Assembly: GCF_000003605.2 (NCBI RefSeq)
Contig: NW_003134348.1
Span: 397,195-442,768, forward strand
Direction of reading: 5' to 3'
DNA from: Saccoglossus kowalevskii
Taxonomy: Eukaryota; Hemichordata; Enteropneusta; Harrimaniidae
Length of the DNA: 45,574 nt
Shown piece by piece: positions 34,309 through 45,574 of this stretch. The notes under the pieces are model-generated. The model was not told where the DNA came from and did no database searches. It was given only the letters and a program-made list of their open reading frames with translations. The first letter of the stretch is position 1. Every line of letters begins with the position of its first letter. A program made the translations under genes and the position numbers.

Positions 34309-35143
34309 AGGTCAGTTTCATTCAAAATTTGTATCATGATCATGTATATTGGGTTACAGGTGCACATCAATTAGTTTTTGACATTCTAACAAAAATAGGC
34401 GACTTGCAATTGTGGCCATTTTGTTGTATTCATGTCTTTGCTGATTCCTGAACAATACATCTTCTGATTCAGATTAAAGTTTGAACACAAGTACGGTCCT
34501 CACAGATAGTATAGTATAGTATTGTAAGTTCAAATTTGACGAACTGTCTAAATTGTTAAATCGTTGTCTGGGACTGTTTGCCGGAATTGGACAGCTCTAT
34601 TGCATTCAAACTTTGTATCATGATCATGCATATTGCACGTCTATTTGTTTTTGAGATTAAAATAGCCGACTGGCAGCCATTTTGTTTTTATTCATGTATG
34701 CTCGGACATTCCTCCATCCACAACCCCATGGGATGACTTAATTTATGACCGTTTATATCACGTAGTTGTGAAATAGAAAGTTTACCAACCAATAGAAAGT
34801 TTGTTACAAATGACTTCCAAAAAGCACTTGACATTTTGCATTTCTGATGTCTTCATCTTTGGCCTCATTTCTGCCGATATATGTTACAGTGACATGAGCT
34901 CTGAGGTATAACACCTACACCATAATACTCAACAGTGGTTACAACACTATTATCACGCTTGATGGTCGAAAGGCCTGTGAAGCATAATAAATTGCAGTCT
35001 GTAATTTTGGTCGGAACTTTTTATCAGAGATGGACATGTCATCTCATTAAATGCATAATGAGTTACAGGTGCACATCAATTTGTTTTTGAGATTCGAACA
35101 AAAATGGCCGACTGGCAGCCATTTGGTTTGTATTCATGTATGT
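34309..35143. repeat. Three diverged copies of a dispersed repeat unit
   Basis: Units at about 34309-34447, 34590-34710 and 35030-35143 share 'GTATCATGATCATG.ATATT', 'GCACATCAATT.GTTTTTGA', 'AAAATGGCCGACTGGCAGCC' and 'TATTCATGTATG'. Related phrases occur at 1640-2010 and 28080. The origin is unknown. Confidence 0.6.
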
Positions 35144-35539
35144 GCAATCAGCTATTGGGCTATTACTGAATATATAATATATTAATAGATGAAATGTGCA
35201 CTGTAACATTGTTGTTTCGCATAAATTAGTTAAAACTTGACATTTTATCATACGTTTCTCTTACATTTTTCACCCAGTGAACCAAATATTTCCTGCAACA
35301 ACAGAATACATCATTATAACCACAAATATTCACCATAATTGTAAATCGCTACTTGTGATGGACTTTATATTTAATAAAGAACAGATATTGTGCATTCTCA
35401 ATACTTGTTTTAAATATGTTACTTAAATTAAAACCATCCCTTAACTTTAATTAAACATTCAACTCTGTAAAATTCGTCCTAATTCTATTTTAATGTATTC
35501 ATCTTTTGAGACGTCGGTAGTACTTAAAACATCTAGTGG

Positions 35540-38066
35540 GTCTAATGGCTGTTTAATTTAAATACAAGATTTCTAAAAATTTCGTAAAAAGACTTGACAT
35601 GATTATATACAAACATATGATTTACACTATAATCACGTGGGTAATGAAAAAAATCGACGAAACAAGTTATTATAAAATACACGCAAAGCATTAAGGTTCG
35701 ACTTCCGAAAGGAGCACCATAGTTGACAGCAGAAAAAGTTATAACAAAAAGATTTAAATAACAAAAGTTTGACCTCGTAGCTGCATTTTGAAAATGTCCG
35801 TAATAGAAGATTAGTCCTGATGCAAAATAGACGTTTCTGATGATCTATATCAGTGTTATCTTTCAAATCACTAGTAAGCTTGTGACCAAGATATGTAAAT
35901 TGGTCAACAAATTCGAAAACACTGTGTCGACTATAAAAACACATACATTTAGATTTGGTGACATTATATATGATATCATGGTCATGCGCAAAGCGACCAC
36001 ATAAGTCTTCTTAACCCCTTAATAGAGGGCGATAGCACACACACATCATCAGCATAACTAAGATTGTTTAGCAACTTATCACCAACTAGACACCCACTCG
36101 GGGTGTCATTCAGTTGGATATTCAGATTATTAATATATACATTAAATAACATTGGCGACATCACACCGCCTTGACGTACTCCGTTAGATACACAGAATCA
36201 ACGGGATATGGCATTCTCCCATTTAACACAATATTTTTGATGTTGATACCAACTCATTAAAAAACGAACTATATATATAGGTACACTACGTTCAGTCAAC
36301 TTGTAAAATAGCGTCCAGTGATTGACTCTGTCAAATGTCTTTGAAGCGTCAAGGAAACGGACAAACACGTGACTACTGAGCGAATTATAATGAAGTATTG
36401 CTTCTTTTAACAGAAATACACACAGATCCCTTGAATGTTTTTTTCCTAAATCCAAACTGATTGTCAGTTAGGTCAATAAACTCCTGGTATCTAGACATCA
36501 TTATATGCTCAACAATTTTGGAAATGACGTTGGTTATCGCAATCGGGCGATAATTATCTGAACTAGTCACATCGCCAACTTTATTCTTAATTAGTGGCAC
36601 AATAACAACTATCATGTTATCCGGAACAGATACATGACATTGCAGAAATACACATGGCTAGGTGCAGATTAAGTGCAGGACCAGCAAATTTAAAATGCTC
36701 GGCACTACGACAATCCGAAACACATGATTTACCCAAATCTAAGTTGCGCACGATACTAGAAATTTCCCCCATCGTGACACATGGTGTACTTTCTGTAGAA
36801 CCATTAACATAATCGTACACTTTACTGCGAAGTTTAACATCAGAAACAGAGTTAAAAACGGCGTCAAAATGATTAGCCCACATATTAGCAATGTTGCCCG
36901 ACGAGCCATTAACAGTAGCTGAAAGTGGAGACCTGGTTGACGCAGTAGCTTTTATCCAAAACCTACGGTGATTTTTAATTAGCAATGCTTCAGCGAGTTT
37001 GTCAGCTTCAATCTTAGCCTGATTCTTTTTGCATATCCGTAGGGCATGCTTAAATTTCAGTCTAGAGATACGCATCAAATGATATGAGACACCTTGTCTT
37101 GGACTGCCCAAGATACGCCACTCCAAAGTAACCACGGGCAACGTCGTGAGCATCCTTGACTAGCTCGTTCCATCCCGGAATCATATTGTATTGCTGACGG
37201 GTTTGAACTCCGAATGCTGCATCTGAAGCATTTGTAAGTGCATCAACGATTTCGTCATAATATTGACTTATCATAGTATTATGTTCGTCGTGTGTACAGT
37301 TTTGTGATTCACAAATAATAGCGTCAACAGGAATAACTTTATTTTTCAAATACCTAACAGTGAGCTCAGAAAATTTAGCAACCTTCGTCGTTGGTACTTT
37401 CGACTAATTAATTGGCGCATGCGTAGTCGAATTTTGATCGTAGGAGGGTTCTCCCTCAGTAGCGACCAGCTTATCAATTTGGCAAGTCACAGATAATGGT
37501 AAATGGTCCGAAGCAATATGATCATATAAAATATTAATATCTACAATGGAGCAATGCGCATTAATCGTTGGGACACAATGGTCCAGCCATGATGTAGTTT
37601 GATATGCATCACTAATATATGTAAAATTATTATCAGATTGACCAATAAATTCAATATCTGATAAAATTAAATTAGTATTAATACACTGTTCCTTAAGTTC
37701 CTTGCCAAATTGGGATTTCATGTCCGCATTCCAGTCTCCCATAATAAATACAATGGATGCGTTTTGTTCCTGGACAATGGCATTAAATTTTCCAAGGTAG
37801 CCAGTGAACTCGTCAAAATTGTCACTGCAGTAAATTGGAAGGTACACACATAGAATGAAAAGCTGAACACATCCAAATACAAGCTCAGCACCTAGAAGTC
37901 TAGAATCATTAAAAGACTTTATTTACTTTATTTTATTTCCTCCATAAGATAGCAGTTCCGCCATAGGGACGCCCGGAAAAATAGTCCAGACCCGGTATCT
38001 ATTAACAGTAGGCGCAGTAGATTTAATTGATCTACAATTATAGGAGACAATATTAATCGTGGACAT
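35540..38066 (-). pseudogene. LINE ORF2: endonuclease and reverse transcriptase, multiply frameshifted
   Basis: It starts 'MSTINIVSYNCRSIKS' at 38066, the usual first strand of an APE-type endonuclease, then hits a deletion. It continues with 'VFIMGDWNAD' and 'ASDHLPLSV', endonuclease active-site blocks (37847-37404). Reverse transcriptase follows: 'DNYRPIAITNVISKIVE' (about 36560), 'FLDASKTFDRVNH' (about 36370), 'MMSPMLFNVYINNL' (about 36150) and the catalytic 'LSYADDVCVLSP' (about 36050). The thumb region is 'FVDQFTYLGHKLTSDLKD' (about 35910) with 'CYNFFCCQLWCSF' (about 35740). At least five frame changes make it inactive. Confidence 0.85.
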
Positions 38067-38075
38067 TGTATTATA

Positions 38076-38276
38076 TTAATTACGACGTTGAAAAAAAGTA
38101 CGTACAAGTACTCCTTCTGGCCAAGAGTCAGGATTCATGAGTGATAGAAAGTGTGTTTCAGTTGTTGTCAAACAAAATGACGAGTACGTATTATTAAACA
38201 GCTGTCTGAAGCTTGGGCTCTGCTGATGCTGCTTGGTCAACGACCACAGCTGTGCTGATGTGAGTACAGAAAACAT
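38076..38276 (-). pseudogene. LINE ORF1, C-terminal end
   Basis: A 66-residue frame ending 'NPDSWPEGVLVRTFFQRRN' stops 10 bp before the ORF2 start. The position and the WPEG..V.FF ending suggest the C terminus of a LINE ORF1 (gag-like) protein. The N-terminal part is not seen upstream, so the insertion is 5' truncated or decayed. Confidence 0.5.
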
Positions 38277-38280
38277 ACAA

Positions 38281-41164
38281 AGGTGAAAACTGGTCTAGGT
38301 GTAGAAATATGACATGAGTATAAACTAAATGAGTACAGTCCACTTTGGAACTTTCCCTGTGCAATCGTTATTAAATTATTTCACTTAAACTTACGTGAAA
38401 TATACTGGCTTACAGTTTCCATACCGGACTAGCAGAGGGCTTATACAAGTCTTCACTCTTCTGTAGCTCCTTGTCATAAGGCGTGGATCGTATTGTGAAA
38501 GTATATCACCACAACTGAGGCTGTACAATTAGCTGAATATACCAAGTAATAAATTAAATTTACAATCATAAAAACAGTGCATATGTTTTCTCGGTCATTA
38601 ATTGTTAATTTAAACTAATTCTTTATTCTCACGTACTGAGTCGTCAATTAATGAACAAGTATGTTTAATTAGCAAATGATAGAAATTTGGAAAATTCTCT
38701 AATGTCATATAATCAACAAAAACTTTATTTTGATCTCTGAGTGAAATCCATCAACGAAATTCTACATATTTCAAACTAGGCATCAAAACTATACCTATGC
38801 CAGTCTAGTAACCTCAAAACTTCCCAATCCTGCTTGGCTGGTGGAGATAAGAATGGCCAATTGAGTTTCTCTTTCATGGAGTTTAGTGTTGTGGACTGTT
38901 CTGATAAATATAGTGACACGAAATTACTCAGTGTATGAGTACCCAATTCTCAGGAGCAGACATCCGGCCATTTTCACCGCCTGGTAAACATCACCGGTGA
39001 AAACAAGAGTCGAAATATCTCAGAGAGCTATACTTTGCGTTAGTTCTTGGAACTCAGTTTAACAAAATTGGCCCGATATGTGCAACATACATCATTGAGT
39101 TGCTAAGGATTACCTCAAAGTTGAGTATGTGCAGTTTTTCCGACCATCGTTTCACAGCAGCTCATGCATAGCCCATTAAAACACATTGAAAATGATGCTA
39201 GTCATTTGTGATGTGACTCCAAGACGAGTTTCGAGTTACCCGGCCTCATTCTCGCTGAGAGGAGTATGACTAATGATTCGTCAAATTTTAAATTTGTGTA
39301 AATGTATTGCCAATAGGACGGAGAAAGTGGGTTATGGTTTTAAATGTGAAGGATTGATAACGATAAAATTGAAATCATCTGTCTAGTCATGTAGTCTAGA
39401 TAGAAAGTATGAAGCAGAGAAGCAGAAATGTATTCTTCAAACATAACATTACAATCCCTTATCAGTGACACAACTAAATACACATGACCACATTCCAGAA
39501 ACTGCACTAAAATAGATGGATGCCATTATACATGACAAACAAAATTCAAACCACTCTTTACAGCTGTAAGTTAGCGAGAGGGGAAAAACGAGAAAACAAA
39601 AAACATTTTTCAACAAATTTCAGAATAGTTAACATTATACTTTATACATTCTAAATCGTTGGTCAACATTAACTGTGCGCGATGCTTTTTGGTGCGTGAT
39701 TTCGGTTTCATGGGCACAGCTATGTGTAAACACGTCCTCCGTACATTTACCAGGTTGAGCGACGGACTGTGAACAAAGGATTTAAGTTGCATACTGATTT
39801 GTTGACCATCCGGCTTTATTATACAGCCAGATACACAGAAACGTTTTATTGTGTTTTACAGAAATTAATTTTTGACCTTCACGACTATTGACAATGTCAT
39901 CTTTCAACACTTACACTATATATTCTTTGCGAAATGGGCTAAACATTACGTTTCATAGACGTCCCAGCGAGTTCTGGCCATAAGAACATGAATACAATGT
40001 GTCACATACAAATTCCGAGACCCAGTTTCAAAGATTATTATCTTATTGAGCAAAATATCGAACTCATAGAAAGAACGAACAAAGCGAAATGGTCACAATC
40101 ACTCGTAAAAAAACCCTTATTTTAGGAGGTTCACGGGATTACGCTTAGCAAATATTAACACAAAAATACACAATCGTATTCTCCTATATCTCAGCTTTCT
40201 GAAAACATATACATTGCCATACCTGTATGCTTAATAACGGGCGGGGAAAGTCTTAATCACAATGAAACTATTAGTCCCTTTCCCCCCTCGTTACCAATAT
40301 CCAAATATAATAATACAATCGCCCATTAGTGGCATAATTAGATAACAATACACCCTACAGCATTAATGATTCCTATACTCATTTTTATGTATGTACAAGC
40401 TTAGCCAATAGATGTACACGACTCATTAAACTTTTGACCAACCAATCATTCTAATTATTGTTGAGTGAGGGCGCCATTTATATATATGTATAGGCAGATC
40501 GTACTGTGACCTGGATAATGCTTACATTTATGTTGTTTGAATAACTCTAACAAGCTTATATCGGTTGTTTTGTGTTACTCGACGATGAGGGATTTGTTTT
40601 AGCGATTTGTTCATAGTCTCGGGTTTTTTCAAGTTAGCTGCTTGCAATGGGTTGCGCCACCAAGCGATAGGCCAGTAAGACATGATGTCATGTAAATGAT
40701 GCACTGAATCCGACATATGTTTGATCTCAATGAACATGATAATGTCGGAAAACAGAATAACGATATTTTGATTCCCTGTACCTTCTTCAGTAGAAACCGT
40801 GTAACATGATTACCTAAGAAATGCTGTCTGATAACTTTCTCTTTGACCGCCACGTAAGTTTAATGTAGTCGCCAATATATAAATGTGAAATGTACCATAT
40901 CTGTATATTCAAAATATTGAGACATAAAATGTCAATCAAGTAAATCAATAAATAGGAGATATGAGCAGTGTTTTCAACAAGGTGAGCAATGTTTACATTT
41001 GAAATTGTAATATACAAATTGGAGGAATGAAGGCATAACTGACTAGAAGAGAGAACACAACACTAGAGGCTGTCATTGCTACGCTACCCAATAAGAAAAA
41101 ACAAAACACCAATACTCGCTACTAGATCACGTGACCCTTCGTGTAAGAAGTATGTATCGAAAGC
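38281..41164. other. Intergenic, no gene recognised
   Basis: No splice-supported coding. It includes the second copy (about 40420-40478) of the short dispersed repeat also found at 10755. Other open frames are under 75 codons and unrelated to known families. Confidence 0.45.
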
Positions 41165-42075
41165 CTTATAATCTACTAAATTGTAACTGCTCTCCGCAGT
41201 TTAATTCCTCAAATTTTCGTCCAACTGACCGACGTTCAATCTCTCGAAACATTACCTGTGTACAGCACCCACTCCCCAATGCGGGTACGGCCCTTGCGTG
41301 GTTTTCCCATGCTCTTTACAAACAACTTGCTTGACCTCCTGCATGCAAATAGATACAGTGTCAAACTGAACGATATGATTTAGTGCGATGATCCCATCCA
41401 CATGGGCAGGGTTGTCTGCTAGAGCAACATGAAACAAATTTCTTGTTTGTCATTCGCCCAACACACAACTCTACAAATAATGTCACATACTAGATGTGAT
41501 TGAAATTTTCAGAAAGCAATACTTGAATTTTAAATGTTTTATTTCAGTCACATTTTGCCCACACTTGTTAGTCACACCAAAATTGAACTTGCTTGACATG
41601 TCACAGCGATTGATCGGATCGCCAAATTTGAAGATGCTCAGATAAAAATGATTTGAGATATTGTAATCATAAGACGAAGACAATTGTAAGTGAAATGAAC
41701 ATTTGAAAAATATACATAGAACATGAACTGAAATCTAACTTAGCCAATCACAAGCTAGTTAATATAACGACAACAAGGATAGATACGGACAAAGTAAAAA
41801 CAAACACAATACATAGAAATATTTTAATGTCCATAATTGATAGACTACGTCCACGTAATATCTTTACCCGATATCACCTCGGTCAGTTACTATGACACAT
41901 GCGTACCAGACGTAATTAAAGCGGGGGAGTTATCACCTGCGCATGAGTCAGATGGCCATGTCGTGTGATTGTGTACGAACAAGCGTCTACACTATGTGTT
42001 TTGTAATCGTCGTTTGGGTGCGCAGGTGACGACCCCCCCCCACCCTTTAAGATATGGATACAAGATTCTGTTAAT
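41165..42075. repeat. Direct duplication, copy 1 (contains a MITE)
   Basis: Matches 42511-43690 in blocks, in the same order and orientation: 'CTCGAAACATTACCTG', 'CCCACTCCCCAATGC', 'TGGTTTTCCCATGCTCTTTA', 'CCACGTAATATCTTTACC', 'TATCACCTCGGTCAGT' and 'GATATGGATACAA'. Divergence is considerable. Confidence 0.8.
41920..42046 (+). mobile_element. TTAA-specific MITE, copy 3 (internally deleted)
   Basis: 127 bp, same orientation as copy 1, with ends AGCGGGGGAGTTATCACCTG and the complement of AGGGTGG..GTCGTCACCTG, flanked by TTAA (41916-41919, 42047-42050). The paralogous duplication has a single TTAA at 43652-43655 in otherwise matching sequence, which is the empty site. Confidence 0.85.
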
Positions 42076-42510
42076 TCCAGGCAAAGAAAGTACAGTCCAA
42101 ATAGTCTGTAATGAAGAAGTTAAACCGGAATTATTGTCAAATCAGTCACATTAATATTTAAACTGATGACAAGACATGACATATAATAAATTGGCAGCGA
42201 TCGCCACACCAGCTTAGAAGGATACAAATCATGAACATTATGATGGGGTGAGTGTGGGTGTCAAGAACCGGTCGATAGTTTGACTAATATAATGAATAAT
42301 TTCCAATCGCTAGAAGAACGTTGAACCATGGTATGTGAATGCAATATAAGGTTGCGTGAACCTTTATAATGTTTCGTCTATTTACTAAACTACCATTGTA
42401 TTCAGATAAGAATTGATTGGCATATGTTACTTTGCTATCATTTTATCATCTCGAAATATGCCTATTTCGATTCAAAATAACGAAATATGCAATATCTGAA
42501 AATATACTGT

Positions 42511-43690
42511 AGCGTTATGAGCTGCTAAATTGTATCCCATCTCCGCATTTTCATTCCTCAAATTTTCAGTCTCTCGAAACATTACCTGAGCAGTGAACCC
42601 ACTCCCCAATGCTGGTACGGTCCTCACGTGGTTTTCCCATGCTCTTTACAAAGAACTTTCGTGACCTCCTGTATGCAAATAGATATAATGTAAAACTGAA
42701 TCATATGATTTAGTGATGATTCCATCTACCTAGGTAGACTACAGCAACATAATATAAATTGACATTCGCTCAACACAAAACTTTACCAATAACGTTACCT
42801 ACTAGATGAGCTCGTAATTTCAGGAAAGCAATATTTGAATAAAACATCTTAATAATCAAACACGACGAGCACACTTGTTTCTATAAATGTTGCGCATTGT
42901 GATTGAGGTAAATTCAGTGATGAGAGATTGTCTGGGCATAGTCAAAATATATTATTTATTTTCTTCACCTATTTTTGAGCAAGATTTGTTTCAGCTTGTT
43001 TTCGATTTATTCTACCTAACTTTCAACTTATCTACCAAAATCTAAACATAGTGCAACTATTACCACTTTGTCCACATGTATCGTATTAATCTCAGTAGCC
43101 CTTTTAAAATGCCATAACATGAATTGTATAAATGTTTCTAAAAATAACAGTACAGCAACATATTTTGCAAGAAATAAACTAGCTAACGTGTTTCTCAATT
43201 AATACTACACACACTATATTAATCTTAATGTACCTCATAAAAAAGCAAGGCATACAACATACTATACTACACTTATACAACTGGCAGATCTTGGAGAAAA
43301 TATAACTAACACGTGGTTCTCCTTGTCGGCAGTATGATTGTCTTCATTTTTCACATTTATTGCTACGTCTGAAATGAAATTTAATGAACATCTTGAAAAA
43401 TATACAGAAAATATTTATTGCAATTTAACTTAATCGATCACACACTGGTTAATATAACTACAACAACAAGGATAGACATATTCCCTCTTATATGCCTTGC
43501 TTTTTTGTTCACGATCATTGGGCAAGGTAAAACACATGTACAATTTATGGACAAATCTTAAATATACACGATTGACAGACTAATTCCACGTAATATCTTT
43601 ACCTGATTATCACCTCGGTCAGTCACTGTGACACATGTTTACCAGACGTAATTAAGATATGGATACAATGATCTGTTAACTCCAGATGAT
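42511..43690. repeat. Direct duplication, copy 2 (MITE-free)
   Basis: Homologous to 41165-42075, but longer because of unmatched sequence around 42850-43430. It reads 'CAGACGTAATTAAGATATGG' straight through the point where copy 1 holds the MITE. Confidence 0.8.
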
Positions 43691-43895
43691 TGTTCACCAG
43701 TATACACTGATTGTTATCCGGATTTACTGAAACACAACAACACAATATTGGCGATCCGTTCTGCTAGGATTGCCCTTAAAATCTCTTTTGTGTGTGTGAT
43801 TTTCTGTATCTTTCGCTTAAACTTGGCAGGCAGACAGGTCACACCTTTACTCTTAATTAGGTGATAAAATATGGACAAAAATTCCCCGGCCTACC

Positions 43896-43909
43896 GTTGC
43901 CATAGCAAC
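43896..43909. promoter_or_regulatory. RFX-type X-box
   Basis: GTTGCCATAGCAAC is a perfect palindromic match to the RFX consensus GTNRCC-N(0-3)-RGYAAC, embedded in CCGTTGCCATAGCAACGG. X-boxes of this kind sit upstream of cilium genes. An ATG in good context (ACCATGG, 44189) opens a 13-codon frame 280 bp away, but I cannot show that a gene starts there. Confidence 0.5.
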
Positions 43910-45300
43910 GGACAAAACACTGATTTTGTACCTCCTCCTACAAATCTAGGATTAAAAACTTCGGACTTGGCTCATTCTACTCAGCTTTTTATTTTGGCTA
44001 AATTGTGTATCGACGAGAGACCACTTACGCCGACATTGTTACACTGCATCAACTTAAGTCTTTGAAACGCAACTTTGACCTTTGAATGAACTGTAAATGC
44101 TGAGTTCAATCAAAGAATAGTCTTTGCGAACTTTATATATGGGGCCTCGGTTTTAGTTATAAACCGACGCTATCTTCACATTCCTACCATGGCAACAGCC
44201 GAAAAAATTTCGTTTGTCAACAACACGTAGCAACCATTGACTATCTAAATCCGGACATCATTTATATGTTTATATATAACAGTTTGAACACTTAGATGTG
44301 GCTAAAGGGCGGTGGTCGTCGCGCAGCGTGTGTTCGAATTTCATGTAAACAAACAGTGTATTTATTCACGTCGCTAGAAATAATGTTAACTATTGTCTGT
44401 TCGTGATGGCAAACAGACGGGTATGGTATGTGGGGTCATGTGACAAGGGGTATTTAAGTGGAGGACAGAAGGTTGAATGTCAGTCCAGGCCAGTTTCGCT
44501 ACAGTGCAGTTTTCGGCGGTTTCCTTTTTTTAGTCACACTTTGTTCATTCCTGTGCTTCTCGTGTGAATCATCATGAATCAGGCAGTGCGGCACTGTCAA
44601 CCCAGCAGTAAACCTTTAACATCACGACTAGGTTTTTTCAAGCGCAAGTAGAAAAGACGGTTGATGGAACTAGCAGATCACGTAGTGTCGGGAATGCACG
44701 ACAACGTTCACTTCGGTTAACCGATTGGGAAGACCTTAGACGAGATGTCAAAACATAAAAGACATACATCTCGGCCTATGTTTTGAACAGCAAAAAAGCT
44801 GGCAAGAAACATTCTGAAGCCAAGAAGAAACAGGGGGCAATATTAATTTTATTTACTATGCAGCCTCGTTGGCATCACACCCGGCACCACAGCAAGATTG
44901 CTAACAGATCACATCGAGTACTGTTTCGAGGGCGGAGAATTCAAAGAACTCATGAGCATCTTTCACGTGCCGTATTCGGTCATAGGCGTTACGTGTCCTC
45001 CAACTTCAAAGATGTCGAACATTAAGTTAAGTAACTCTTTATGTAACTATTTTAACACTTATGCCGATCTTGATTGTTTGTTTTTTGAGGCAGCATCCCT
45101 AATTTATGGGGTGTTAATTGTCGCGGCAAAAAAAAAAAAAAAATCAATCCTGTATGCATTGAGTTGTACGATGGAAGTGGTGTTACAGTCACTCCACTAT
45201 TTGACTGACTTACTATTTTATGATTTGCGTCCCTTTGCCAGTGACTCTTGTGAGCAGGTTTAGAGTTGCGGTAATTTGTTTGTAAAGTGACAACCACTTG
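43910..45300. other. No gene recognised; possible 5' region of a retroelement
   Basis: A TATTTAAG sequence at about 44450 and a stop-broken frame from the ATG at 44573 ('MNQAVRHCQPSSK') give weak hints of a promoter and a decayed leader ORF upstream of the reverse-transcriptase fragment at the right edge. A run of 16 A occurs at 45128-45143. Confidence 0.3.
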
Positions 45301-45302
45301 AT

Positions 45303-45574
45303 CTCAAGTGTTGGACGTGTATGCCGTTTAAGGCTACTTCTCCACGGTATGTATTTGCGTCAACCGAAATTGATAATTGTATCTTGGAGGGGAGTACTGA
45401 AGAGATATGCATTCCCCCACGTTATTTGTCCATTGATTGTGGATATAATAAAGCAGGTAAGCGTCGGCTGGTGTTAGATTGTAGGAACGTTATTTTTTTC
45501 CTTGTTCAAATTCAACGTTCGTTGTTAAGACGTGTCTCTCGCTTGACAATTATTCGTTCGTGTGGATCATTTAA
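45303..45574 (+). pseudogene. Reverse transcriptase N-terminal fragment (DIRS/LTR-type, tentative), cut by the window edge
   Basis: An open frame runs to the right edge and includes 'YLSIDCGYNKAGKRRLVLDC' followed by 'RNV'. The G-K-(K/R)-R-L-(V/I)-L-D-C/L-R-x-(V/I)-N block is the start of the RT palm in DIRS-like and some LTR elements. Sequence after the motif diverges ('IFFLVQIQRSLL'), so the copy may be decayed. Family assignment is from this one block. Confidence 0.4.

Larger units (their letters stand above)
35470..38280 (-). mobile_element. Two-ORF APE-type non-LTR retrotransposon (LINE), decayed
   Basis: On the minus strand an ORF1 tail (38276-38076) is followed within 10 bp by the ORF2 start (38066). 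ORF2 has an apurinic-type endonuclease region and then reverse transcriptase, broken by several frameshifts and a deletion near 37930. Similarity fades around 35500. The element looks like the CR1/L2/jockey superclade, but the clade is uncertain. The ends are approximate. Confidence 0.8.

Noticed and set aside
1-45574. CRISPR arrays, bacterial operons, rRNA and tRNA genes
   Set aside because: No regular direct-repeat/spacer pattern, no ribosomal RNA blocks and no tRNA cloverleaf were recognised on either strand. The window is eukaryotic nuclear DNA.

Overview
The window is AT-rich animal DNA with introns, microsatellites and many decayed transposable elements. Nothing in it looks bacterial. 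The gene families and the transposon mix (mariner, Tc1-like with a paired-type DNA-binding domain, TTAA-specific MITEs, APE-type LINEs, Crypton-like recombinase) fit a marine invertebrate. The sequence alone does not fix the phylum.

The two real genes are guanylate-binding protein (GBP) family large GTPases, divergently arranged about 6.8 kb apart. GBP-A lies on the minus strand (start about 14788, stop 6539; 14 predicted coding exons, about 717 residues). It carries a complete GBP layout: P-loop with the RTGKS signature, DTEG, the RD motif, a helical domain, a long coiled coil and a C-terminal CaaX box (CLIS). GBP-B lies on the plus strand (start about 21572, stop 25812; 11 predicted coding exons, about 655 residues). 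It has the same exon phases and almost the same exon lengths, but stops early inside the exon homologous to GBP-A's 36-nt exon. It therefore has no CaaX box.

The space between the two starts (14789-21571) is mostly transposon debris. A Tc1-like element (16755-19429) has its left end split by about 1.55 kb of other DNA. Next to it is a Harbinger-like element (19521-21097). A 765-bp piece of that second element is also present in intron 1 of GBP-A. GBP-B has a 157-bp MITE in intron 1 and an inverted copy just past its stop.

The left edge (1-1400) is a spliced, frameshifted Crypton-type recombinase-derived pseudogene broken by a LINE 3' end. The right half (26-45 kb) holds no convincing host gene. 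It contains a mariner with an intact catalytic triad but two stop codons near its C terminus, a two-ORF LINE on the minus strand, short dispersed repeats, a diverged 0.9-1.2 kb direct duplication with a MITE in one copy only, a perfect RFX X-box, and a reverse-transcriptase fragment running off the right edge.

All gene models come from reading splice sites and comparing the two GBP paralogues with each other. First exons are the least certain part.
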